Assembly: GCF_014649655.1 (NCBI RefSeq)
Contig: NZ_BMTL01000009.1
Span: 215,871-279,870 of the forward strand
Direction of reading: 5' to 3'
DNA: 64,000 nucleotides
Origin: Streptomyces humidus
GTDB taxonomy: Bacteria > Actinomycetota > Actinomycetes > Streptomycetales > Streptomycetaceae
A program made the position numbers and the translations under genes. Every line of letters begins with the position of its first letter. Position 1 is the stretch's first letter. Positions 39,781 to 51,907 of this stretch are shown one piece after another. Below the pieces are notes generated by a model, which had not been told where the DNA came from, did no database searches, and saw nothing but the letters and a program-made list of their open reading frames with translations.

Positions 39781-39954
39781 TTTCTGTGCCCTCGCTGTCA
39801 GGGGCGTCCCTTGGGTGGACGCGTGGAAGGCCGCGAACGTTCACTGCCCGCCCGTCCTCGACCGTTCGCACCCGTCCACCAGATGATCGGAAGGGAGGGG
39901 CCGATCGGTTCACGCAGACGCGATTTTTTCTTCGACCGGGCGCTGCCGGGCAGG

Positions 39955-40614
39955 TCAGCCGGTCTTCGGCACCGGTGTGGATTCTCCGCCGACGACGCTG
40001 CTGTAGTCGTTGTGCCAGCTGAACTCCCTGCGGAAGCGGCCCGCGACCCAGCGGTAGGTGACCACGTTCTCCCCGGAGGGGCTGGAGACCGGGTCGCCCT
40101 TCGCGTACACCTGCTTGGTCACCACCAGGTCGCCCCGGTCTATCTCCGCGTAGACCGGGGGCTCCTCGGCCTTGAAGACGTTCGCGTAGCCGTTCGCGTC
40201 CTCCCGGTAGACGTAGGAGCCGACACCGACGGCGTCGCCGCAGGTGAGCACGTTGACGATGAGGTCCTCGCCGGAACCGTCGGTGAGGTCCCCGTACGAC
40301 ACGTCGACCGGGTACTCGTCGCCCACGCAGGGCTTCAGTCCGCTCTTGACCTCCGCCGAGACCGCGGGATCGTCCTTGACGAGACGTACCGCTTCCGTCC
40401 GGTCGGGGGCGCCGGTGGGGGCGGCCGAGGGCGAGGCCGTGGCGCCGACCACCGCGTCGACGTGGGCCGGGCCCTCGTCGCGGGCGCCGGTGCCGCCGGT
40501 GCCGCAGGCGGAGACGAAAAGGGCGAGGGCGGCGAGCACGGTCATCGCCGTGATCGCCGCCTGGATGGTGCCTCGGGCCGGTGTGGGCCCGGCCTGGGTC
40601 AGGCCGCCACGCAA
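39955..40614 (-). CDS. cseA: lipoprotein CseA
   Basis: Extracytoplasmic lipoprotein known as a negative modulator of sigE expression in S. coelicolor. The 219-aa product has a signal peptide with lipobox FVSAC (Cys37), then a disordered spacer and a ~150-residue domain (YPVDVSYGDLTDGSGEDLIVNVLTCGD...). The only in-frame start with a ribosome site is TTG at 40614, with GAGGAG 8 nt upstream inside the 3' end of sigE; the genes overlap by 16 nt. An internal ATG would leave too short a signal. Confidence 0.9.
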   Translation of the reverse strand: MRGGLTQAGPTPARGTIQAAITAMTVLAALALFVSACGTGGTGARDEGPAHVDAVVGATASPSAAPTGAPDRTEAVRLVKDDPAVSAEVKSGLKPCVGDEYPVDVSYGDLTDGSGEDLIVNVLTCGDAVGVGSYVYREDANGYANVFKAEEPPVYAEIDRGDLVVTKQVYAKGDPVSSPSGENVVTYRWVAGRFRREFSWHNDYSSVVGGESTPVPKTG

Positions 40615-41141
40615 CGCTCCCGCTCCTCACGCTCCAGCGCGCGTGCGTCCAGGTCGCGGGCTTCCAGCTCCTCGCGGAGCCGGGCGAGCGCCCGGTGCAG
40701 CGTGCTCTTGACCGTTCCGGCCGACATGCCGAGGGCGGCGGCCGTCTCCTCCGTGGACATCTGTTCCCAGTGTCGCAGCACGACGACGCTTCGCTGTTTG
40801 GGTGCGAGCACCTTCATCGCGTCCATCAGCAGGGCGCGGTCGGCGTGCTGCTCGGTGGAGTCGTCGACGCAGGCGTCCGGGAGCTGCTCGGTCGGCACTT
40901 CCTCGAGCTTGCGGGCCCGCCACCACTCGGTCCGCGTGTTGATCATGACCCGACGCAGGTAGGCGTCCGCGAGCCGCTTGTCCGCGATGCCGTCCCAGCG
41001 GCCGTACGTCCGGGCCAGCGCGGTCTGCAGCAGGTCCTGGGCGTCGACCGGGTCCGGGACGAGGCGACGGGCGCTGCGCAGCAGCGCGTCCTGCCGCGTG
41101 CGGACGTATTCCTCGAACTCGAGCACCTCGCCCTGCGCCAT
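40599..41141 (-). CDS. sigE: ECF RNA polymerase sigma factor SigE
   Basis: Envelope-stress sigma factor, 180 aa. Region 2 contains DLLQTALARTYGRWDGIADKRLADAYLRRVMINTRTEWWR and region 4 contains LAPKQRSVVVLRHWEQMSTEETAAALGMSAGTVKSTLHRALARL. No anti-sigma gene is adjacent; control is through CseBC, which is characteristic of SigE. The ATG at 41141 has GGAGG 9 nt upstream, better than the TTG at 41147. The gene and its neighbours keep the canonical sigE-cseA-cseB-cseC order. Confidence 0.96.
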   Translation of the reverse strand: MAQGEVLEFEEYVRTRQDALLRSARRLVPDPVDAQDLLQTALARTYGRWDGIADKRLADAYLRRVMINTRTEWWRARKLEEVPTEQLPDACVDDSTEQHADRALLMDAMKVLAPKQRSVVVLRHWEQMSTEETAAALGMSAGTVKSTLHRALARLREELEARDLDARALEREERERCVAA

Positions 41142-41463
41142 GGTCAACCGCCTCCGATTCCCCGTTCCGACGGTGGTCGCCGCCGGTTCACCGCTTGTGG
41201 TCTGCGGCCCGTCGTGTCTTCGCCGGGCACGGAGATGAAGCTACGGAGGTGTTGTCACGGCACTGTCCGAAGCAGCCTGCGGCTAGCGCTCAGCTGTCCG
41301 TCGGTTGTGTAACGGCGGTGAGTTCGGGGTAAGAGTAAGGGCCGCATCGCAGGGTTATGGGGAGATTCGTCCACGCGTCGGCCGTGACAAACGCCCGACG
41401 ACGGCTGTGACGAACGCCGACGACGGCCATGACGGGGGGGGCCGGCAGTGAACCGACCGTGCG
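41142..41463 (-). other. sigE upstream region (322 bp)
   Basis: Must hold the CseB-dependent sigE promoter, since mutY upstream is in the same direction but 322 nt away. On the minus strand GTGACAAC (near 41250-41258) and TAGCTT are visible but not at usual spacing, so I do not assign boxes. No gene is seen. Confidence 0.5.
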
Positions 41464-42411
41464 TCAGGTCAGGGGCAGGCGGTACAGCCCGTTCGGCAGC
41501 GGCTCCACCAGTCCGTCCGCGACGAGCCCGTCCAGCGCACGCGCGCGTTGCACCGGATCGTGCCATACGCGGTCGAGGGCGGCCTGCGGTACGGGCGCGT
41601 GCGCGTCGCGCAGGACGGCGAGCAGTTTGCCCCTGACCTGCCGGTCGGTGCCGGCGTAGGTCTGGCCGCGGCGCGGCGGGCCGTCGTGCTCCGGCTTGCC
41701 CGCGAGCCGCCAGGCGCACTGCGCGGCGATGGGGCAGCGCACGCACGTCTCGTTCCTGGCCGTGCAGACGAGCGCGCCGAGCTCCATGGACGCGGCGGCC
41801 CAGCGCGCGGCCGTCGCCTCGTCCTCGGGGAGCAGGGCGCGGGCCAGCTTGCGTTCGGCTGCCGTGGTGGCGTTCGGCGGGTACTGCACACCTCTGACGG
41901 CGCGCGCGAACACGCGGCGGACATTGGTGTCCAGGACGGCGTGGCGCCGGCCGTACGCGAACGAGGCGACGGCTGCGGCCGTGTACTCGCCGATGCCCGG
42001 CAGCGCCAGGAGCTGCGCGTGGTCGGACGGCACGTCGCCGCCGTGCCGTTCCGTTATCGCCACCGCGGCGCCGTGCAGCCGCAGGGCGCGGCGCGGGTAG
42101 CCGAGCCGGCCCCAGGCGCGCACGGCCTCGCCCGGGGCCTCCGCGGCGAGGTCGGCGGGGCGCGGCCAGCGGGCGAGCCACTGCTCGTAGACCGGCAGGA
42201 CGCGGCTGACCGGCGTCTGCTGGAGCATGAACTCGCTGACCATCACCCCCCACGCCCCGGCTTCGGGGCGCCGCCAGGGGAGGTCGCGGGCGTGGTCGTC
42301 GAACCAGTGGATCACCGGGGCGTGCAGATCCGCTCCGGGGGCCTCGGCGTCGACGCCGACGGGGCCGCGGGCGGGGCTGCTGCTGTGCGGGGGCTTCGTG
42401 GGGGCAGTCAT
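41464..42411 (-). CDS. mutY: A/G-specific adenine DNA glycosylase
   Basis: Removes adenine mispaired with 8-oxoguanine. The 315-aa protein has the catalytic Glu60 (SEFMLQQTPV), the helix-hairpin-helix LPGIGEYTA, Asp161 in LDTNV and the 4Fe-4S ligands Cys216-x6-Cys223-x2-Cys226-x5-Cys232. The C-terminal NUDIX-like 8-oxoG recognition domain of long MutY proteins is absent; about 80 residues follow the cluster, typical of the short actinobacterial form. Confidence 0.95.
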   Translation of the reverse strand: MTAPTKPPHSSSPARGPVGVDAEAPGADLHAPVIHWFDDHARDLPWRRPEAGAWGVMVSEFMLQQTPVSRVLPVYEQWLARWPRPADLAAEAPGEAVRAWGRLGYPRRALRLHGAAVAITERHGGDVPSDHAQLLALPGIGEYTAAAVASFAYGRRHAVLDTNVRRVFARAVRGVQYPPNATTAAERKLARALLPEDEATAARWAAASMELGALVCTARNETCVRCPIAAQCAWRLAGKPEHDGPPRRGQTYAGTDRQVRGKLLAVLRDAHAPVPQAALDRVWHDPVQRARALDGLVADGLVEPLPNGLYRLPLT

Positions 42412-42671
42412 GGCCCTACCGATCCTGCCATGCGCACCGGGGCACGCGCGCGTACCGCCACTCGACCGGGTCGCACGCCGGAGGCGCTTCCCGCGCGGGC
42501 GCCAGGGCCATGACCGGAGGCACGACGCGGGCGATCGGCGACGGCAGTACGGCCGTGGAGGACGAAGTCGGGTACGAGGCGGGCGGTTTCCGAAATGATG
42601 ATCCGGAAAAGTTGTGTTCCCGGCGGCGGGTGGGGCCAGCGAACGCGTCGATCTCTCGTAAGGTTTGGGCC

Positions 42672-43520
42672 GTGGGATCACTGCGCAATCCGGTCGGGCC
42701 GCTTCCCTCCTCCATCTACTGGCGACGGAGGGCCGTACTGCTGTCCGTGTTCGCCCTGTTGGCGTTGCTGGTCCTGTGGGTGACGACGTCGGGCGGAGGC
42801 GGCGGAAAGAACGGCGCCGACGGGGGCGGCGGCAAGAACCCCGCGTCCTCCATCACGCCGGGGCCGTCCGGGTCGGGGCCCGCGATCAGCCAAAAACCGG
42901 GCGGGCGGGACGAGTCGAGCGCAGGGGCCACCAGTGGGTCCGGATCGGGAACCGGGTCCGGTGCGGGCTCGGGCGGCGGCGCGGGAACCGGTGGCTCGGA
43001 CGGCGGATCGGCCGGCTCGGGCGAAGTCGACGACGGCGCCAACGGCAGCGCGAGCGGCGGTGGTGGCATCGGGGGCGACGGCGGCACGGCCACGACCCTG
43101 CCGGCCGGGACGACACTGCCCAACTGCACGGCGAGCGCCGTCACGTTGACGTTGCGCAGCGTCCGCAACGCGTACTCGCCGGACGAGACCCCCGTCGTCC
43201 GGCTGACGGCCAGGAACAGCTCGGCGAGCGACTGCAAGGTCGATCTGGGCCCGAAGGCCGCGGTGTTGACGATCACGAAGGCGGACGGCGACGACGACTA
43301 CTGGTCGTCCGCGGACTGTCCCAAGGGAGCCGGAAGCCTGCTGTACCGGGTGCCGGCCGGAAGCAGCTTCACGTACACCCTCAAGTGGGACCGCAAGCCG
43401 AGCGCGCCGCAGTGCGCCACGCCTCCGGCGGGGACGGCCGGAGCGGGCACGTACCTGGTGGAGGCCAAGGCCCCGGGGTTCGCGAAGGCGCAGACGTCCT
43501 TCGTGCTGAAGAGCGACTGA
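42672..43520 (+). CDS. membrane-anchored extracytoplasmic protein with Gly-rich linker
   Basis: Unrecognised 282-aa protein. It has a short cytoplasmic N-terminus, one membrane helix (RRAVLLSVFALLALLVLWV, residues ~17-37), a ~120-residue Gly/Ser-rich linker, and a ~120-residue C-terminal domain with three or more conserved Cys. The domain (LTLRSVRNAYSPDETPVVRLTARNSS) has an Ig-like/DUF4232-like beta pattern. Leaderless-type start: TAAGGT ends 7 nt before the GTG. Probably a cell-surface protein. Confidence 0.78.
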   Translation: MGSLRNPVGPLPSSIYWRRRAVLLSVFALLALLVLWVTTSGGGGGKNGADGGGGKNPASSITPGPSGSGPAISQKPGGRDESSAGATSGSGSGTGSGAGSGGGAGTGGSDGGSAGSGEVDDGANGSASGGGGIGGDGGTATTLPAGTTLPNCTASAVTLTLRSVRNAYSPDETPVVRLTARNSSASDCKVDLGPKAAVLTITKADGDDDYWSSADCPKGAGSLLYRVPAGSSFTYTLKWDRKPSAPQCATPPAGTAGAGTYLVEAKAPGFAKAQTSFVLKSD

Positions 43521-43819
43521 GGCGCGTCTGAGAGGTCTGAGAGGTGTGAGGGCGTCTGAGGCGACCGAAGCGCCTCGATGACCGGGAAGACCCGGGAAGA
43601 CCCGGGAGACCGGGAGACCGGGGCGCTCGGAGCGATCGACGGGCCTCCTGGTTGCGTGCCGGGCCGTCTCGTCCGCTGTGGGTCGCTCGGTGGCCCGGCG
43701 CGCCGGACAGGTCGGAGGCAGGCGTGCCGAACCCCTAGAGCAGGCCAGATCAGGCCGGTCGGTCAGTCAGGCGGACCGGGCGGAGGGGGTGCGGTCGCAG
43801 GGGCGGTCAGGCCGACCGG
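43521..43819. other. 299-bp convergent intergenic region with short repeats
   Basis: Contains GTCTGAGAGGT repeats (about 43527-43560) and GGGAAGACCC/GGGAGACC repeats (about 43583-43621). No gene or clear terminator hairpin is supported. Confidence 0.5.
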
Positions 43820-44944
43820 TCAGACGTACCGCTCCAGGATCGACGACTCCGCCAGCCGGGACAGGCCCTCGCGGACGCTCCGGGCTCGCGCCTCGCCCAC
43901 GCCGTCCACCGTCTGCAGGTCGTCGACGCTCGCGGCGAGGAGTTTCTGCAGGCCGCCGAAGTGCTCGACCAGGCGGTCGATGATGGCGCCGGGGAGGCGA
44001 GGCACCTTCGCCAGCAGGCGGAAGCCGCGCGGGGACACCGCCGAGTCGAGCGCCTCGGGGGAGCCGGTGTAACCCAACGCGCGGGCCACGGTGGACATTT
44101 CGAGCAGCTCGGCGTGGGAGAGCGCGTTCAGCTCGTAGAGCGCCTCGTCGACCGTGCGGGAACGCTTGGCCGTGGGCTCGGGCACGTAGTCGCGGACCAC
44201 CAGCTCACGCTCCGGCTCCACGCCCGCGATCAACTCGTCGAGCTGAAGGGCGAGCAGGCGCCCGTCCGTGCCCAGTTCGACCACGTATTCGGCGATTTCG
44301 GTGGCGATGCGGCGGACCATTTCCAGGCGCTGGGCCACCGCGGAGACGTCCCGGACCGTCACCAGGTCCTCGATCTCCAGCGCTGACAACGTCCCCGCGA
44401 CCTCGTCCAGACGGAGCTTGTAGCGCTCCAGGGTGGCCAGTGCCTGGTTCGCGCGGGACAGGATCGCCGCGGAGTCCTCCAGGACGCGGCGCTGTCCGTC
44501 GACGTAGAGGGCGATCAGGCGCATGGACTGGGAGACCGAGACGACCGGGTAGCCGACCTGCTTGCTGACCCGGTCCGCCGTGCGGTGCCGGGTGCCCGTC
44601 TCCTCCGTGGGGATCGTGGGGTCGGGCACCAGCTGGACGCCCGCCCGGAGGATCTTCGACAGGTCGGAGGAGACCACGATGCCGCCGTCGAGTTTGCACA
44701 GCTCGCGCAGCCGCGTGGCGGCGAACTCCACGTCGAGCACGAACCCGCCCGTGCACATGGCCTCGACCGTCTTGTCGGAGCCCAGCACGATGAGCCCGCC
44801 GGTGTTGCCGCGGAGGATTCTCTCCAGGCCGTCGCGCAGGGCCGTGCCGGGAGCCACCGCGCTCAGCGCGGCACGCATCAGGCCGTCGGCACCGGAACTC
44901 CCACCGGACTTTCCGGGAGCTGCCGCCCGGTCGTTGGCTGCCAC
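43820..44944 (-). CDS. disA: DNA integrity scanning protein, diadenylate cyclase DisA
   Basis: Makes c-di-AMP from two ATP and scans DNA for branched structures. The 374-aa protein has the N-terminal DAC domain with the active-site segments DGGIV (residues 86-90, usually DGA) and GTRHRTAD (117-124), a long helical spine, and a C-terminal helix-hairpin-helix ([19 protein letters not shown]). The GTG at 44944 is preceded by GGAGGAG. It is 80 nt downstream of radA, an adjacency also seen in Firmicutes. Confidence 0.96.
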   Translation of the reverse strand: MAANDRAAAPGKSGGSSGADGLMRAALSAVAPGTALRDGLERILRGNTGGLIVLGSDKTVEAMCTGGFVLDVEFAATRLRELCKLDGGIVVSSDLSKILRAGVQLVPDPTIPTEETGTRHRTADRVSKQVGYPVVSVSQSMRLIALYVDGQRRVLEDSAAILSRANQALATLERYKLRLDEVAGTLSALEIEDLVTVRDVSAVAQRLEMVRRIATEIAEYVVELGTDGRLLALQLDELIAGVEPERELVVRDYVPEPTAKRSRTVDEALYELNALSHAELLEMSTVARALGYTGSPEALDSAVSPRGFRLLAKVPRLPGAIIDRLVEHFGGLQKLLAASVDDLQTVDGVGEARARSVREGLSRLAESSILERYV

Positions 44945-45024
44945 TGCACTCCTCCGGTCACAGGTCTGGGACGCCCCCGTTTCGCGCACTCGTTTCGTAC
45001 GGACGGGCGAGACCAGGGCAAAGT

Positions 45025-46434
45025 CTACCGGCGGTCCTCCGACTCCTGTGGGGCGTCTCGGCGACGGGAGCGCGGCAGGACCCGCAGGGCGTCCCCCATG
45101 TCCGCGACTTCCAGGACCTTCATGCCCGCCGGGATCCTGCCCGGGTCGCTCGGCACGAGCGCGTGGGTGAAGCCCAGACGATGGGCCTCGGAGAGTCTGC
45201 GCTGGACGCCCGTGACCCTCCTGACCTCGCCTGCGAGGCCCACTTCGCCGATCGCGACGAGGTTCTTGGGCAGCGGGGTGTCGCTCGCGGCGGAGGCCAG
45301 GGCGAGGGCGATCGCCAGGTCCGCGGCGGGCTCCGAGAGCTTCACACCGCCGACCGTGGCCGAGTAGATGTCCCGTTTGCCGAGCGCGCTGATCCTGCCG
45401 CGCTGTTCCAGAACGGCCAGCATCATGGAGACGCGGGAGGTCTCCAGGCCGGACGTCGTGCGCCGGGGGGAGGGGATCTGGGAGTCCACGGTGAGCGCCT
45501 GCACTTCGGCGACCAGGGGGCGGCGGCCCTCCAGGGTGACCGTCAGACAGGTGCCCGGGACCGGTTCGTCACGGCGGGTCAGAAAAAGTCCGCTCGGGTC
45601 CGCAAGGCCCGTAATGCCCTCGTCGTGCAGTTCGAAGCAGCCGACCTCGTCGGTGGCGCCGTAACGGTTCTTGACGCCCCGCACCAGACGCAGCCGCGCG
45701 TGCCGGTCGCCCTCGAAGCTCAGGACGACGTCCACGAGGTGTTCGAGGAGGCGGGGACCGGCGATCGCGCCGTCCTTCGTGACGTGGCCCACCAGGAGCG
45801 TGGACATGCCGCGTTCCTTGGAGGCGCGGATCAGGGCCCCCGCGACCTCGCGGACCTGGGCCATGCCGCCGGGCGCTCCGTCGATCTCCGGAGAGGCCAC
45901 CGTCTGCACCGAGTCCACGATCAGCAGGGACGGTTTCACGGCGTCCAAGTGGCCGAGGACGGCCGCCAGATCGGTCTCCGCCGCGAGGTACAGGTGGTCG
46001 TCGATGGCGCCGATGCGGTCGGCGCGCATCCGGACCTGGGATGCCGACTCCTCGCCCGTCACGTAGAGGGTGCGGTGTTCGTCGCTCGCCGACTTGGCCG
46101 CCACGTCCAGCAGCAGCGTCGACTTGCCGACGCCGGGCTCGCCGGCCAGCAGCACCACGGCGCCGGGCACGAGCCCGCCGCCGAGGACGCGGTCCAGCTC
46201 GGACACGCCGGTGGGGCGGGCGGTGGCCTGACGGCCGTCGACCTGGCCGATGGGCACCGCGGAGGTGGTGACCCGGCCGGGCGCCGTCGTGCGGACCGCG
46301 GGCGCGCCGTACTCCTCGACCGTCCCCCACGCCTGGCACTCGGGGCAGCGGCCGAGCCACTTGGCCGTCTGCCAGCCGCACTCCGTGCAGCGGTAGGACG
46401 GTCGGTCCTTGGTGGTCTTCGTACGGGCAGCCAT
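45025..46434 (-). CDS. radA: DNA repair protein RadA
   Basis: RecA-like ATPase that promotes branch migration in recombination. The 469-aa protein has an N-terminal zinc finger ([20 protein letters not shown]), Walker A GEPGVGKS, the RadA-specific KNRYG motif and a C-terminal Lon-protease-like domain ([22 protein letters not shown]). TACGGT lies 6 nt before the ATG and there is no ribosome site, so the transcript is leaderless. Likely co-transcribed with disA. Confidence 0.97.
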   Translation of the reverse strand: MAARTKTTKDRPSYRCTECGWQTAKWLGRCPECQAWGTVEEYGAPAVRTTAPGRVTTSAVPIGQVDGRQATARPTGVSELDRVLGGGLVPGAVVLLAGEPGVGKSTLLLDVAAKSASDEHRTLYVTGEESASQVRMRADRIGAIDDHLYLAAETDLAAVLGHLDAVKPSLLIVDSVQTVASPEIDGAPGGMAQVREVAGALIRASKERGMSTLLVGHVTKDGAIAGPRLLEHLVDVVLSFEGDRHARLRLVRGVKNRYGATDEVGCFELHDEGITGLADPSGLFLTRRDEPVPGTCLTVTLEGRRPLVAEVQALTVDSQIPSPRRTTSGLETSRVSMMLAVLEQRGRISALGKRDIYSATVGGVKLSEPAADLAIALALASAASDTPLPKNLVAIGEVGLAGEVRRVTGVQRRLSEAHRLGFTHALVPSDPGRIPAGMKVLEVADMGDALRVLPRSRRRDAPQESEDRR

Positions 46435-46440
46435 GGGGAA

Positions 46441-46446
46441 ACCGTA
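46441..46446 (-). promoter_or_regulatory. -10 box of leaderless radA promoter
   Basis: TACGGT on the minus strand, 6 nt before the radA ATG. No clear -35 is visible. Confidence 0.5.
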
Positions 46447-46720
46447 GCCGCCGCCACTGACATCAGCCGGACGCGCCCGTGAACGGCCCGGGCTCTCCGG
46501 GGGCCTGCGCCGCGTCCCGCTGCCGCCCCTCCGCCGCCCGCGCGCGGGGGCGTGCGCCGCGGAGAGGAGCGCCACCCCCTGTGATCCGTCCGCGCCCCGT
46601 CACGAACGAGCCATGGGACCCCCCTCCACTGTCCCCTTATGAGGGATCGTTTCACCCATACGGATTAAAAGGACTCAAGGGACAAGTAGACCGCGTTCCG
46701 CGCCGCCTACGGTCGCACGG

Positions 46721-48637
46721 GTGATGAGCAGCAGCCCGGAAACCTCAGCCCGCACGACCGGCGCGCACCGGGCGCACCGGGAGGCGCGCGACATCGCTGC
46801 GGCGCGCACGCTCGCGCAGCGGCCGCCCGCGCGCTACGAGCCGTACCTGGACGGCCTGTTCACCTACTGTCTGTCCGTCCTGTGCGACCACGACGCGGCC
46901 ACCGCCGCCCTCGGGGACGCCCTGGCGTTCGCGGAACGGCGCGGCCAGCGGATGCCGGACGCGGCGGGCGACCTCCGGGCCTGGCTGTACGCGCTGGCCC
47001 GCTGGGCCTGTCTGCGCAAGCTCACCGAGGCCAAGCAGAGACGTCGGAGCACGCACGCCGCGCGACGCGAGGGCGGCCGCCGCCCGCCGACCGGGAAGCA
47101 CGCGACGTCCCCGTCCCCGTCCCCGTCGACGTCCCCGTCGGTCCCCTCGGTGGTCTCGGCGTCCCCGGCGTCCCCGGCGTCCAAGACGCCCACGACGCCC
47201 GCAGCTCCGAACGGCGCCGCCTCTTCCGTCTCCGCGCCCCCCACGCCCTACGCGCCCTGCGCCTCCTCGGTTTCCTCCGTTCCGCCTGCGTCACCCGTCT
47301 CCGACGAGCTCCAGGAGCAACGGCGGCGCGAACTCGCCCAGCTCGCCTGGCCGGAGGCCGCCGGCACCTCCCCGGAACAGCGCGAGGCGCTGGAGCTGGC
47401 CGTACGCCACCACCTGGCCGCGCACGAGGTCGCCGCCGTGCTCGGCAGGGATCCCGCCGCGGCCCGCGAGCTGCTCGCCTCCGCCGCCTGCGAGGTCGAG
47501 CGCACGCGCGCGGCGCTCGCCGTCGTCGAGTCCGGCGGCTGTCCCGGCGTGAGCCGCCTCGCCGGCGAGAACCAGCTCGTCCTCAGCGCCGCCCTGCGCC
47601 GCGAGCTCGTCCGGCACGTCGACGACTGTCCGCACTGCCGCCGAGCCGCCGAGCGCGCCGTTCCCGGCCGCTGGCCCGGCGCCGGCGTCACCCCCGCCGA
47701 GCTGCCGATCCTGGAAGCGCCCCGCGCGCAGCTGCACGCTGCCATGGCCCGGCCCTCCCGCGCGCGGGGGGTCGCCGTGCCGCGCTACGACCGGCGCGGC
47801 TTCCCGATGGACCCCAAGGACCGCGCAGCCCGCCGGGAGCGGCTGCGCGCGCGTGCCGTCACGACGACCGTCGTCGCCACCGTCGTCGCCGCCCCCGTGA
47901 TCGCGCTGTGGGCGGCCTGTCGCGGCACGCCGACGGGCGAGGGGGTCGAGGGCCGCCCGGCCAGTGCCGGCGAGGCGCATGGCCCCGGCAGCCTCGACGG
48001 CGGGGCGGGGGGCGGCTACGAGAACGCCGGGAACGTCAGCACCCGCCCCGGCGCCGATCCGTCCAGGGGCGGCGAACAGGACGTCTCCGTGGAGGTCGTC
48101 AGCGTCGGCGGGCTCGGCCGCGGCGCTTCCGGCCTGCTCTCCGTGGCGGCCGTCACCAGGGGCGACACCACCCTCATCACCCTCGCCGCGTCGCCGGAAG
48201 CGGAGGAGTCGATCCGCTGGTCGGCGACCACCGTGGCTCCCTGGCTCTACCTGAGCCGTTCCACGGGCGCGCTGAAGCCGGGCGAGTCGGCCACGGTCAG
48301 GGTCTATGTCGACCCCCTGCGCGAACCCTCCGGGCACTGGCACGCGCGCGTGGCGATCGCCCCGGCGGGCGCCGTCGTCTCCATCGAGGGCTACGGCACC
48401 GCCCCCGCCCCGTCGCGCCCCGGGGACGGCCACGGTCACGGTCCGGGCTCCGGCGGCCCGCCGCCTTCGTCCGGCCCGGAGCCGACCCGGACGGCCCCGC
48501 CCTCCGCGGACCCCACCCCGACGGCCCCGCCCGCCTCCTCCGACCCGGATCCCACGCCAGGCGACCCGTCCCCGTCCGTCCCGGACAGCCCGTCCCCGAG
48601 CGCCGACGGCGACCCGCCGAGCCCGGCGACGCCGTAG
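46721..48637 (+). CDS. sigma-like / zinc-finger / transmembrane / BACON fusion protein
   Basis: A 638-aa single chain with unusual order. Residues ~38-105 resemble ECF sigma region 2 (LFTYCLSVLCDHDAATAALGDALAF, RAWLYALARWACLRKL). After a low-complexity linker, ~205-280 resemble region 4 (PEQREALELAVRHHL, EVAAVLGRD, AARELLASA). A ZAS-type zinc motif His299-x3-Cys303-x2-Cys306 follows, as in anti-sigma factors. Then comes one membrane helix (~380-400), and outside it a BACON domain near 440-530 (WLYLSRSTGALKPGESATVRVYVD) and a Pro-rich tail. Start GTG 46721 or ATG 46724, 7-10 nt after TACGGT. It may be a membrane-tethered sigma/anti-sigma regulator or a degenerate derivative. Confidence 0.82.
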   Translation: MMSSSPETSARTTGAHRAHREARDIAAARTLAQRPPARYEPYLDGLFTYCLSVLCDHDAATAALGDALAFAERRGQRMPDAAGDLRAWLYALARWACLRKLTEAKQRRRSTHAARREGGRRPPTGKHATSPSPSPSTSPSVPSVVSASPASPASKTPTTPAAPNGAASSVSAPPTPYAPCASSVSSVPPASPVSDELQEQRRRELAQLAWPEAAGTSPEQREALELAVRHHLAAHEVAAVLGRDPAAARELLASAACEVERTRAALAVVESGGCPGVSRLAGENQLVLSAALRRELVRHVDDCPHCRRAAERAVPGRWPGAGVTPAELPILEAPRAQLHAAMARPSRARGVAVPRYDRRGFPMDPKDRAARRERLRARAVTTTVVATVVAAPVIALWAACRGTPTGEGVEGRPASAGEAHGPGSLDGGAGGGYENAGNVSTRPGADPSRGGEQDVSVEVVSVGGLGRGASGLLSVAAVTRGDTTLITLAASPEAEESIRWSATTVAPWLYLSRSTGALKPGESATVRVYVDPLREPSGHWHARVAIAPAGAVVSIEGYGTAPAPSRPGDGHGHGPGSGGPPPSSGPEPTRTAPPSADPTPTAPPASSDPDPTPGDPSPSVPDSPSPSADGDPPSPATP

Positions 48638-48725
48638 ACAGCGTCGTCAGGCGTAGTCATGAGTCGCCGGGTGTGTCGTCGGGTGTGTCGTCGGACGTCA
48701 CGCCGGCGACGGGCTGGTCACAGGC

Positions 48726-50703
<1,978 letters not shown>

Positions 50704-50941
50704 GCGACGCGACGTGAGCGACCAGAGGGACCTGGGGGACCTGGGGGACCTGGGGACCTCTGGGGGAGAGGGCGTGAGTGATGTGACGGATGTGACGGAG
50801 GTGACAGCGTGCCGGACGCGCCGACGTGGCGGGCAGGGCGCCGAGAACGCGCGTACGGCGGCGTGAGGGCACGTCTGCGCGCGGTCGTGCGGGGCGCGGG
50901 TGCCCCGCACTCACCCGATCCCACCCCGTAACCTGTCCCCC

Positions 50942-51907
50942 ATGGCAGAGCCAGTCGTGCGGATCCCGGATGCGAAGGTCGCCCTGTCGACTGCCTCGGT
51001 CTATCCGGAGTCGACGGCGACGGCCTTCGAGATCGCCGCACGCCTCGGGTACGACGGCGTCGAGGTCATGGTCTGGAACGATCCCGTCAGCCAGGACATC
51101 GACGCGCTGCGCAGACTCAGCGACTTCCACCGGATCCCGATCCTCGCCGTGCACGCCCCCTGCCTGCTCATCACGCAGCGGGTGTGGTCGACCGACCCGT
51201 GGACCAAGCTCCAGCGGGCCAGAGCGGCCGCGGAGAGGCTCGGCGCGAGCACCGTCGTCGTCCACCCGCCGTTCCGCTGGCAGCGCCAGTACGCGCGCGA
51301 CTTCGTCACCGGCATCTGGCGGATGGCGGACGAGACGGACGTGCGGTTCGCCGTGGAGAACATGTACCCGTGGCGCTACCGCGACCGCGAGATGCTCGCG
51401 TACGCGCCCGACTGGGACGTCACGAAGGACGACTACCGGCACTTCACGATCGACCTCAGCCATGCCTCGACGTCCCGCACGGACGCGATGCAGATGGTCG
51501 ACCGCATGGCCGACCGTCTGGGCCACGTCCACCTCGCCGACGGAAACGGTTCGGCCAAGGACGAGCACCTGGTCCCCGGCCGCGGCTCCCAGCCCTGCGC
51601 CGAACTGCTGGAGCGGCTCGCGCTGACCGGTTTCGACGGGCACGTCGTCATCGAGGTCAACACCAGGCGCGCGATGTCCGGCGCGGAGCGGGAAGCGGAC
51701 CTGGCGGAGGCACTGGCCTTCGCCCGCCTGCACCTCGCGTCGGCTTCATCGCCGTCGGCCTCGGCCTCGTCGTCGCCGCAGTCGGCCGCCTCCCCGTCGT
51801 CCGGTCCGTCTGCTTCGCCACCGTCGCCCCCGCCGTCCCCGTCGTCCGCCTCGTCCGCCGTGTCTTCGTCGTCGGCCCGGCGCCGGGCGAAGGCGCCCCG
51901 CCGATGA
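50942..51907 (+). CDS. TIM-barrel sugar phosphate isomerase/epimerase
   Basis: Xylose-isomerase-like AP endonuclease superfamily protein of 321 aa. Family segments are [51 protein letters not shown] and VIEVNTRRA, supplying metal-binding His, Glu and Asp. The last ~55 residues are Ser/Pro-rich and disordered. TAACCT is 7 nt before the ATG. The stop overlaps the TetR gene start (ATGA), so the two are coupled. Substrate unknown. Confidence 0.87.
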   Translation: MAEPVVRIPDAKVALSTASVYPESTATAFEIAARLGYDGVEVMVWNDPVSQDIDALRRLSDFHRIPILAVHAPCLLITQRVWSTDPWTKLQRARAAAERLGASTVVVHPPFRWQRQYARDFVTGIWRMADETDVRFAVENMYPWRYRDREMLAYAPDWDVTKDDYRHFTIDLSHASTSRTDAMQMVDRMADRLGHVHLADGNGSAKDEHLVPGRGSQPCAELLERLALTGFDGHVVIEVNTRRAMSGAEREADLAEALAFARLHLASASSPSASASSSPQSAASPSSGPSASPPSPPPSPSSASSAVSSSSARRRAKAPRR

